Both the position numbers and the translations under genes were made by a program. Of a stretch of DNA of 39,487 bases, positions 34,170 through 39,487 are shown one piece after another; position 1 is the first letter of the stretch; each line of letters starts with the position of its first letter. The notes beneath the pieces are model-generated. The model ran no database searches. It was not told the DNA's origin and was given only the letters and a program-made list of their open reading frames with translations. The DNA is from Desulfovibrio sp. (GTDB lineage Bacteria; Desulfobacterota; Desulfovibrionia; Desulfovibrionales; Desulfovibrionaceae): positions 1 to 39,487 of the forward strand of contig JAFQNG010000047.1 in assembly GCA_017396005.1 (NCBI GenBank), in the 5' to 3' direction.

Positions 34170-35258
34170 ATGGCAATACGCAAACGACATGGCCGGGAAG
34201 GCCTCGCATATCAGGTATACTGGAACAATCCGTATACTGGAGCGCGTGAGAGCAAGACCTTGCACACCCTCGCTGACGCCCGTCGTTTCGATTCTTTGAT
34301 TCGACACCGACTGCAGCACGAGGTAGAGAGCTTCATGCCGGAGCAGCTTGTGCGGGAAGGCGCTGACCGCACGGTGGAGGATGCTATTTTTCTCTATCTG
34401 CGTGACAAGAGCTTCCCGGATAAGGATGCAAAAAAATTTCTTACTTCCATGCGCTTGCCATTGATACGTTGTGGGCACATTCGCTTGTGTGACTTCACCA
34501 CTGAAAAGTGGAACGAGCTTGAAAAGGTCTTGCTCCGCACACCCAAAATTCGTGGGGAGGGCCTTCTGTCCTCAGCCTTTGTTCACGGCATACTGACGAA
34601 TCTGCGTACAGTCCTCCGGTGGGTGCATGACAGGGGCATGATGGAATCGCTGCCGAAGATGCACGTTCCGCATCCTAACTACCGTAAAACCGTGCCTCCC
34701 AGCAAAGAGGAGGGAGAACGGCTTTATGCAGTTGCCCCTCCGCATCTACAGCGGGTTATTATTCTTGGGATGTTGCTCGGCCTGCGGGTGGGCAGCTCTG
34801 AGCTATTGGCCCTCACATGGGAGAATGTCGACCTTGAGCGTGGGATTGTCCGCATTGATACGAGTCGGAAAAATCCCGGCTCACCGTGGCGGGAGGTTCC
34901 GATCCACTCTGGACTGATTGAAATTTTCCTGGACTGGCGGCGTGCCGACATAGAGGCAGGCGTGCAACATCTTGTGACCTACAACGGGAAGCCTGTGACA
35001 TCCATCAAGAAGTCCTGGGCGCGTGCCTTGAAGGCTGCTGGCATAACGCGACGGGTGCGCCCTTACGATTTACGCCACGCCTTTGCGTCCCAACTCATTG
35101 CCAACGGGGAAGACGTAGGTACGGTTGCCAGACTGCTCGGCCATTCCTCTCCGCAGATGGTCTACCAGCACTATCAGCACATCTCGACTGCTCAAAAACG
35201 GAATGCAGTCGAGGGCCTGTCCCTCCCGCTTCATGTGCCAACCCCATGTGCCAAATGA
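34170..35258 (+). CDS. Tyrosine recombinase (phage integrase 1)
   Basis: The 362-residue site-specific recombinase has an N-terminal arm/core-binding part (1-170). The catalytic domain has box I Arg R206 in MLLGLRVGSSELLALTW, then PYDLRHAFASQLIANG with R302 and H303, H325 in LLGHSSPQM, and the nucleophile Y335 in YQHYQHIS. The usual first His of HxxR is Tyr299 here, a substitution seen in other phage integrases. The start MAIRKRHGREG is chosen for GGGAG 8 nt upstream; a longer frame overlaps the excisionase gene. Its 3' end faces the tRNA-Arg half-site 42 bp downstream. It belongs to the left, decayed element. Confidence 0.92.
   Translation: MAIRKRHGREGLAYQVYWNNPYTGARESKTLHTLADARRFDSLIRHRLQHEVESFMPEQLVREGADRTVEDAIFLYLRDKSFPDKDAKKFLTSMRLPLIRCGHIRLCDFTTEKWNELEKVLLRTPKIRGEGLLSSAFVHGILTNLRTVLRWVHDRGMMESLPKMHVPHPNYRKTVPPSKEEGERLYAVAPPHLQRVIILGMLLGLRVGSSELLALTWENVDLERGIVRIDTSRKNPGSPWREVPIHSGLIEIFLDWRRADIEAGVQHLVTYNGKPVTSIKKSWARALKAAGITRRVRPYDLRHAFASQLIANGEDVGTVARLLGHSSPQMVYQHYQHISTAQKRNAVEGLSLPLHVPTPCAK
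35232..35254 (+). repeat. Direct repeat CATGTGCCAA x2 at the end of integrase 1
   Basis: Two copies of CATGTGCCAA (35232-35241 and 35245-35254), 13 bp apart, overlap the last codons of integrase 1 just left of the putative attachment site. They could be integrase arm-type sites. Confidence 0.45.
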
Positions 35259-35262
35259 AAAT

Positions 35263-35294
35263 GGGGTTACAGCATTTTGCCGTAACCCCTTGAT
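35263..35294 (+). terminator. Terminator-like hairpin after integrase 1
   Basis: GGGGTTAC (35263-35270) pairs with GTAACCCC (35282-35289) around an 11-nt loop. The tail TTGATTTC is weakly T-rich. Confidence 0.5.
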
Positions 35295-35299
35295 TTCAT

Positions 35300-35350
35300 T
35301 GGCGCGCTCGAAGAGATTCGAACTCCTGACCTACAGGTTCGTAGTCTGTT
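35300..35350 (-). other. tRNA-Arg(ACG) 3' half, putative attachment site
   Basis: Read on the minus strand, the segment supplies an anticodon loop CTACGAA, a variable loop AGGTC, a T arm (AGGAG-TTCGAAT-CTCTT), the 3' acceptor strand CGAGCGC, discriminator G and CCA. The 5' half (acceptor strand GCGCTCG, D arm) is absent to the right, and one anticodon-stem pair is mismatched. So this is not a functional tRNA but the duplicated 3' part left when an element integrates into a tRNA gene. Orientation predicts that the element lies to the right and that the intact tRNA-Arg gene is at its far end, beyond the window. Confidence 0.7.
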
Positions 35351-35404
35351 ACAGGCCGATTTCCTCCATCTTCCAAGATACTCCCAAAAGTTCAAAAATA
35401 CCCA

Positions 35405-35431
35405 TTGACTTTAGTATGTTACGTTCATAAT
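35405..35431 (+). promoter_or_regulatory. Weak candidate promoter of integrase 2
   Basis: TTGACT (35405-35410) and CATAAT (35426-35431) are separated by 15 bp, shorter than ideal, about 90 nt before the integrase 2 start. Confidence 0.35.
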
Positions 35432-35477
35432 CTGGCTCCATGACATTCCATGAAAATCCACCTCTGAACAAGCAAAA

Positions 35478-35499
35478 TGTGGGGCCAGTGTGGGGCCAG
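35478..35499 (+). repeat. Tandem direct repeat TGTGGGGCCAG x2
   Basis: Two exact adjacent copies of an 11-mer (35478-35488, 35489-35499) lie between the tRNA half-site and integrase 2. Like the CATGTGCCAA repeats left of the site, they share TGTG...CCA and may be integrase-binding arm sites. The same stretch can be read as the end of a 21-codon peptide, which could equally explain conservation. Confidence 0.45.
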
Positions 35500-35522
35500 A
35501 ATTGAGGTGAAGGAGAACGCGC

Positions 35523-36749
35523 ATGGCTGCCAGAAAAACCGAAACCATTGCTCCAGGTATCAGGGCGAGAACGCAAGAAGGTCGCCTCTACAAGGGGAAG
35601 CCCGACCGATACTTTTTGCTGCGCTACAGAGCGAACGGCAAGCTTGTCGAAGAGGGTCTAGGCTGGAGTTCCGAGGGCTGGAATCTACAACGAGCCAAGA
35701 CAGTTCTGGCAGAACTCAAGGCTGCTGCTTCTGTTGGGCAAGGCCCTGCTACACTGAAAGAACGTCGTGAAGCTGCACAACGAGAACGCGAACTAGAGGA
35801 ATCACGCCCTACCCTGCAACGTGTTTGGGAGGCATATCGTGAAACGCTCCAGGGCAGGGTTCGCACAAACCATGATGGGCATGTCCGAAATCATATCTAC
35901 CCGCTGATGCAAATGAAAATCCAAGACATACGGACTTTTCACATAGAAGGCTTGCGCCGACAACTTGAAGAAAAAAATATTTCCAGTGCTACAGTGAAAC
36001 ATTGCCTTGGGCTTATACGACAAATCATTTTCTGGGGTGCAAAACATGGATACAATGAACAGCCTCCAGTGCATCTACTACATTTCAACATGCCAAGACT
36101 AGATAACGCTGTAACAGAAAATCTAACTGACGAACAGCTTGCATCGTTTCTCGCTGCACTCGATGAATACCCAGACAAAAAACTTGCTGCAAGTATGAAG
36201 TTTGCTTTGCTTACAGGTGTACGGCGCTATGCAATATTCAACCTCACTTGGAATGATGTTAATTTTGTAAATAGGTATATCTGTCTCAGAGGCGAATATG
36301 CCAAGTCTGGGAAAACAGAACACATTCCACTGACTAGTGCTGTTGAAGATCTTTTGAAGAGCATTCGCGATTCTGACGATGGGTTGATATTTGAACAAAC
36401 AAATTTCCAGAGCCGTGCAGTCAAGAGATTGATTGAGCATGTGCGTCCTTTCCTTCCTGCTGGGTTCCGCCCGTATCATGGATTAAGGCATACATTCGCA
36501 AGCCGTCTTGCAAGTAACGGTGTCAGCCTCTTTGAAATTCAAAAGTTACTAACACACGGTAATGCCACAATGACGCAAAGATACGCGCATCTATGCAACG
36601 ATAGTTTGCGCCGTGCTGCAAGTGTCGTTTCGGATATATTGTCTGGCAGGCCCAATGATAACAGCTCAGATGCTGACAATAGAGAAGACGCAGTCGAAGT
36701 TATAGAACGCCGGGCAAGGGTTCAATCTTTCAAGTCTAGTGTTGGATAA
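35523..36749 (+). CDS. Tyrosine recombinase (phage integrase 2)
   Basis: The 408-residue integrase has an N-terminal arm-binding domain (RYFLLRYRANGK), a SAM-like core-binding domain (about 95-185) and a catalytic domain. R234 lies in LLTGVRRYAIFNLTW, K near 264 in YAKSGKTEHIPL, H319 and R322 in YHGLRHTFASRLASNG, H345 in LLTHGNATM and nucleophile Y354 in TQRYAHL. All catalytic residues are present. AAGGAG lies about 7 nt before the ATG. It reads away from the tRNA-Arg half-site, the standard att-int arrangement, so it is the integrase of the right element. It is only distantly similar to integrase 1. Confidence 0.93.
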   Translation: MAARKTETIAPGIRARTQEGRLYKGKPDRYFLLRYRANGKLVEEGLGWSSEGWNLQRAKTVLAELKAAASVGQGPATLKERREAAQRERELEESRPTLQRVWEAYRETLQGRVRTNHDGHVRNHIYPLMQMKIQDIRTFHIEGLRRQLEEKNISSATVKHCLGLIRQIIFWGAKHGYNEQPPVHLLHFNMPRLDNAVTENLTDEQLASFLAALDEYPDKKLAASMKFALLTGVRRYAIFNLTWNDVNFVNRYICLRGEYAKSGKTEHIPLTSAVEDLLKSIRDSDDGLIFEQTNFQSRAVKRLIEHVRPFLPAGFRPYHGLRHTFASRLASNGVSLFEIQKLLTHGNATMTQRYAHLCNDSLRRAASVVSDILSGRPNDNSSDADNREDAVEVIERRARVQSFKSSVG

Positions 36750-36753
36750 TTTC

Positions 36754-37668
36754 ATGAATCGCCGCTACACCTCTGGACGCGAAATCATCGAATCAGGCAA
36801 GGCCACAATACTGGAGCTTGCTACCTATTGTGATTCTGGAGAGCTGCAAGCTTTTGGCCCTGCAGGGGAAAGAGTTGTCAATGATACAGATTGCACCCTG
36901 TCACCAAAAACCCTCGATGAATGCAGGCAGGGTGCAGAGGAAACATTTACAAAATACCCTGCACTTTTTGATGGCCTCGCATGCTTTGACGATGAAGGCG
37001 ATTTGATATCATACCCTACGCCACAACAAAAAATAGTCCGTCTTGCTGAGATGTTCTATCAAGAGGGAAGACAGGTTTACAGGCCAATGGATGGCACGCC
37101 AAGGGAAAGTGTTATCATTTTCCCGTTCGGTATGGATAGATTTATTTCATATTGTGAGCAGCAACGGAACGAACAGAACGAAACACTCTATGACTTATCA
37201 GAACTTATTCAATTGCCTGAAAACATCAGGCTCGAAATAAAAAAAAAGCTGCTTGCTATACATGGCGACAGGCTATATCAAGGCCGTCCATCACGCGATA
37301 TATATCATGAGCTGTTTTCACAGTGTATAAGGAGCCTTCTTTTCAAGGCTGAAGATATTGAAAGGCTTTTCCCTGTGCCTACTTGTGAGGCCACACAGGA
37401 TAGCAAACAGGCTGCACCCCGTAGGAGAAAAGAAATCACGCTCAAAGAGGCTGCTGCTCGCTGTGGCGTCTCAGGGCAAACGATTAAAAACTGGGAGGCC
37501 GGGCGGCATACCCCTGAAGGCTGGCCCGGTCGTGAAAGCCTGGCTGCTTTTTTGGTTTTTTCTGAAAGGTACAAAACCTTCAAGATGCTCCGTGCTGATG
37601 CCCGTGAGAAAAACCGGGCCGCTGTATGTGGCGATCTATCCCAATTTTCGGAATCGGCAGACCTCTAA
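36754..37668 (+). CDS. Helix-turn-helix protein of the right element, unknown role
   Basis: This protein has 304 residues from the ATG at 36754, 4 bp after the integrase 2 stop; an in-frame GTG at 36739 overlapping integrase 2 is an alternative. The N-terminal 210 residues (REIIESGKATILELATYCDSGELQAFG, then FPFGMDRFISYCEQQ) match nothing I recognise. The C-terminal part has a clear helix-turn-helix, ITLKEAAARCGVSGQTIKNWEAG, flanked by a basic stretch PRRRKE. An immunity or int-control regulator is plausible, because it is co-transcribed with the integrase and followed by a terminator. Composition is more A/T-rich than the chromosomal genes to the left. Confidence 0.7.
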   Translation: MNRRYTSGREIIESGKATILELATYCDSGELQAFGPAGERVVNDTDCTLSPKTLDECRQGAEETFTKYPALFDGLACFDDEGDLISYPTPQQKIVRLAEMFYQEGRQVYRPMDGTPRESVIIFPFGMDRFISYCEQQRNEQNETLYDLSELIQLPENIRLEIKKKLLAIHGDRLYQGRPSRDIYHELFSQCIRSLLFKAEDIERLFPVPTCEATQDSKQAAPRRRKEITLKEAAARCGVSGQTIKNWEAGRHTPEGWPGRESLAAFLVFSERYKTFKMLRADAREKNRAAVCGDLSQFSESADL

Positions 37669-37726
37669 CGAAAAGCAAACGGCAAGTTCCACAAAAAAAT
37701 AAAAATAAATTTTATCCTGTAAAATC

Positions 37727-37757
37727 AGCCTGTTGCCATCGGTAGCAGGCTCTTTTT
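37727..37757 (+). terminator. Rho-independent terminator after the helix-turn-helix gene
   Basis: AGCCTGTTGCC (37727-37737) pairs with GGTAGCAGGCT (37741-37751) using two G-U pairs and a 3-nt loop, then C and five T residues. Confidence 0.8.
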
Positions 37758-37853
37758 ACGGGCATCTTTCTGAAAAAAAACGGCAAGTTTGGGCAATAGG
37801 GTGAATTCCACAAGCATCCAGCATTGTGGAGCAACTGCCCTAGGAGACCAAAT

Positions 37854-38141
37854 ATGTCACAAGATACCGTTGCACGTCTGCCCAAGGAAATTTCTAAGCT
37901 GCCAGAGTTCTGGCAGGAGCTTTATCACGACCTGCCAGCAAGGCCCGGATACGCTGATTTGCTGGAACCTTTGGGTTATGGCTCGGCCAAAAGTTTGTCA
38001 GGCGTTTTTGGGAGTGACCCGACAGCTCCAAAGGCCTACATGGTGGGCCGTGTTGCAAGGTTCCGGCGTCTCGATGTGGTCCTGTGGGCCCACAAAAAGT
38101 CTCAACGTGGCAAGGCTCGTGGCCGTAAGGCTTCGGCGTAG
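37854..38141 (+). CDS. Small mobile-element protein, hypothetical
   Basis: The product is 95 residues from the ATG with AGGAG about 8 nt upstream; a longer frame to 37824 has no ribosome site. The sequence (LPKEISKLPEFWQELYHDLPARPGYADLL, then GYGSAKSLSGVFGSDPTAPKAYMVGRVARF, then a basic tail HKKSQRGKARGRKASA) suggests a small helical DNA-binding protein, with the GSAKSLSGVF segment as a possible turn and recognition helix. No family recognised. It heads a short operon with the coupled 43-codon frame and the RepA-like ATPase. Confidence 0.65.
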   Translation: MSQDTVARLPKEISKLPEFWQELYHDLPARPGYADLLEPLGYGSAKSLSGVFGSDPTAPKAYMVGRVARFRRLDVVLWAHKKSQRGKARGRKASA

Positions 38142-38153
38142 AGGTGGCAGGCC

Positions 38154-38285
38154 ATGGTGATACAGCTCAAACGAAAAAACCCCGGCGGGCAGGCCAGGGC
38201 AGGTTATGGGATTTGGTTCAATCTCCGTGGTGACTGTAGGCTGCAAGCGGCCTGTCGTCAAGGTGTCTGCGGGGGTGACGCATGA
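38154..38285 (+). CDS. 43-residue coupled small ORF
   Basis: ATG at 38154, GAGGTGG about 8 nt upstream, and a TGA at 38283-38285 that overlaps the next start (ATGA). The peptide begins MVIQLKRKNPGGQ, contains GYGIWFNLRGDC and ends with three Cys in total. It may be a real small protein or a translational leader that feeds ribosomes to the ATPase gene. No family recognised. Confidence 0.5.
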   Translation: MVIQLKRKNPGGQARAGYGIWFNLRGDCRLQAACRQGVCGGDA

Positions 38286-39424
38286 ACGGGCCTGACTACG
38301 AAGCCATGATAGCTGCGGAGGCTGCCAAATTTGAGGCCGCGTGCGGCGTTGGCCCGGCAAGGGGTGAGGGCGCCCTTGTTCCTGCGGGGCAGGCCCAAGG
38401 CGGCAAGCCGTGTCGCAAGCTGGCTCTTGAAAACCTCGCTGACATCATGCGGGAGCAATACCCAAAAGACTGCATAGATGGTGTCTATCCCGAAACCGGG
38501 GTGGCAGTTTTGGGCGGCGGGAGCGGTGACGGTAAAAGCTTCATTGCACTAGACCAGATGTTTCATCTTGCCCTGGGTTGGCCGTGGTTTGGTCGCCGTG
38601 TTCGTCAACGGCCTGTCTTGTATCTGTACCTAGAGGCAGGCGAAGGGCTACGAAAAAGGGTTGAGGCGTGGCAGATCGTCAACGAACGAATCATTGACGA
38701 ATCAGTGCCTGTGCAGTTTTGCAGGCGAGGCGTTGACCTGTTGAGAGATGCAGAAGCCATAGCTTCATCCATGCCAGAAAATGCGTTGCTCTTTGTCGAT
38801 ACGATGAGAGCTGCTGCTCGTGGCGTGGACGAAAACGGGCCTGAAGGGATGGGGAGAATCCTTGCTGCGGTGGATAGAATCCGTGAACTCAGACCGCAAT
38901 CTTTGATCATACTACTGCACCATGTGCCCAAGGCAGGCGGCAAGTCTGCTGCCGACAGGAATCGACTTGCAGGTTGGAGCGGCTTGCCTGCGTGTGTTGA
39001 TGCTGTAATAGCCACAAAGCGCGAAGGTGACGAACGAGCTTTATACATAGCCAAGGCGCGGGACAGTACAGACGGCACAGGTTTTGCGTACCGATTGAAA
39101 ATTGTCAAAGTCGGCGAAGACGATGAGGGACGGGCCGTTTTCAGCGGGGCGATAGTACCAGACGGCAAGCCCAAGCAGAAAACCAAACTCACAAGACGCG
39201 AAGAACGCGCCCTTGAAGCGTTCATAGAGGCACAGGTACGAAATGAGCAAGCGGAAATTTCCTATGGGCAGTGGAAAGATGCCCTTTTCGCCCTAGCTGA
39301 TCCAGACGAAAGGAAAGGGACGACAGGACAGGCTTTTAAGGAGGGGCACAAGGGGCTGATTCAGAAAGGAATAATCACGCGAAACGGGGAGGCGTTTATT
39401 CTTGCTGATAGGGAGGATTGCTGA
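38282..39424 (+). CDS. RepA-like AAA ATPase (hexameric replicative helicase type)
   Basis: This 380-residue protein has a RecA-fold ATPase: Walker A GGGSGDGKS (78-86), followed by LYLYLEAGEGLRKRVEAW, Walker B LLFVDTMRA (D173), the sensor-like SLIILLHHVPK and a DNA-loop region SAADRNRLAGWSGL. This is the pattern of plasmid/phage RepA and related AAA_25 proteins that load or act as a replicative helicase. The C-terminal 90 residues are a charged winged-helix-like domain (LTRREERALEAFIEAQ). It is translationally coupled to the small ORF before it, and the next gene starts at TGATG. It probably drives replication of the integrated element after excision. Confidence 0.82.
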   Translation: MNGPDYEAMIAAEAAKFEAACGVGPARGEGALVPAGQAQGGKPCRKLALENLADIMREQYPKDCIDGVYPETGVAVLGGGSGDGKSFIALDQMFHLALGWPWFGRRVRQRPVLYLYLEAGEGLRKRVEAWQIVNERIIDESVPVQFCRRGVDLLRDAEAIASSMPENALLFVDTMRAAARGVDENGPEGMGRILAAVDRIRELRPQSLIILLHHVPKAGGKSAADRNRLAGWSGLPACVDAVIATKREGDERALYIAKARDSTDGTGFAYRLKIVKVGEDDEGRAVFSGAIVPDGKPKQKTKLTRREERALEAFIEAQVRNEQAEISYGQWKDALFALADPDERKGTTGQAFKEGHKGLIQKGIITRNGEAFILADREDC

Positions 39425-39470
39425 TGGTACGGTACAGTACGATATGGTACGCCGTACCATGCGTACCAAA
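39424..39470. repeat. GTAC-rich iteron-like tract
   Basis: Within about 45 bp GTAC occurs six times, several on a 5-bp period (GGTACGGTACAGTAC), plus an inverted repeat ATGGTAC-GCC-GTACCAT (39444-39460). It directly follows the RepA-like gene, where an origin or operator could lie. Confidence 0.5.
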
Positions 39471-39487
39471 CCCATTTTGTGCGTACG
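39424..39487 (+). CDS. 5' end of a further gene (partial, uncertain)
   Basis: An ATG at 39424 overlaps the stop of the ATPase gene (TGATG) and the frame stays open to the window edge (21 codons, MVRYSTIWYAVPCVPNPFCA). The overlap supports a coupled gene, but the sequence is dominated by GTAC repeats, so it may instead be a non-coding repeat region. Confidence 0.35.
   Translation, partial: MVRYSTIWYAVPCVPNPFCAY

Noticed and set aside
35300-35350. A complete tRNA gene on the minus strand
   Set aside because: Only the anticodon arm to CCA is present. The D arm and the 5' acceptor strand are missing and an anticodon-stem pair is mismatched, so it is an att fragment.
1-39487. CRISPR array, rRNA operon or restriction-modification/defence module
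   Set aside because: No regularly spaced repeats with unique spacers, no rRNA sequence, and no nuclease or methylase pair were seen. The Lar-like protein alone is not evidence of a restriction locus.

Overview
The window looks like the chromosome of a Desulfovibrio-type (Desulfovibrionaceae) Gram-negative bacterium, ending in integrated mobile DNA. This is inferred from gene content: DUF1538 with PII proteins, a DUF362 ferredoxin protein, Desulfovibrio-like prophage genes and a tRNA-Arg half-site. It was not checked by any database search.

Layout. (1) 1-700 is an insertion-sequence graveyard: the 3' end of an unidentified gene with its terminator, an IS256-family transposase remnant, and a triple-hairpin block resembling the right end of an IS200/IS605 element. 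(2) 756-2038 holds a phosphoglycolate-phosphatase-like gene and a small exported protein. (3) 2500-12940 is one tightly coupled minus-strand operon. It encodes two periplasmic YgiW/YdeI-type OB-fold proteins, an OmpR-type response regulator, a histidine kinase and the RND efflux pump MdtA-MdtB-MdtC. The promoter region (12999-13044) carries a tandem direct repeat at the -35 box and a palindrome in the spacer, which suggests autoregulation.

(4) 13102-22629 is mostly housekeeping and transport: a Lar-like zinc ribbon, a TrmH-type rRNA/tRNA methyltransferase, a sodium/proton-antiporter-like carrier, a DUF362 plus 2x[4Fe-4S] protein, a double PII-like regulator coupled to a duplicated DUF1538 membrane protein, an RfbD-like reductase coupled to a DUF3179 protein, a methyltransferase-like fragment and an HD phosphohydrolase. 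(5) dnaE, the DNA polymerase III alpha subunit, lies at 22731-26204. (6) 26224-32212 is a minus-strand envelope gene cluster. It contains a GT4 glycosyltransferase, an exported protein, a membrane GT2/GT21-like glycosyltransferase, a MacB/FtsX-type permease, and an ABC ATPase fused to a second GT4 glycosyltransferase. The fusion is the most unusual protein architecture in the window, and the cluster is my best candidate for an undescribed system (export of a glycosylated lipid or lipoprotein is a guess).

(7) 32354-32465 is a 112-bp element with 43-bp perfect inverted arms, probably a MITE flanked by TA. It truncates a prophage tail gene. (8) 32466-35258 is a prophage remnant: tail-associated genes, a lipoprotein, an excisionase-like protein and tyrosine integrase 1. 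(9) 35300-35350 is the 3' half of a tRNA-Arg(ACG) gene on the minus strand, read here as an attachment site shared by two elements. (10) 35523 to the window end is the start of a second element: tyrosine integrase 2, a helix-turn-helix protein, two small proteins, a RepA-like ATPase and a GTAC-rich repeat tract at the edge.

Limits: domain assignments come from recognised motifs and remembered family sequences. Promoters, operators and att sites are pattern calls without experimental or comparative support.
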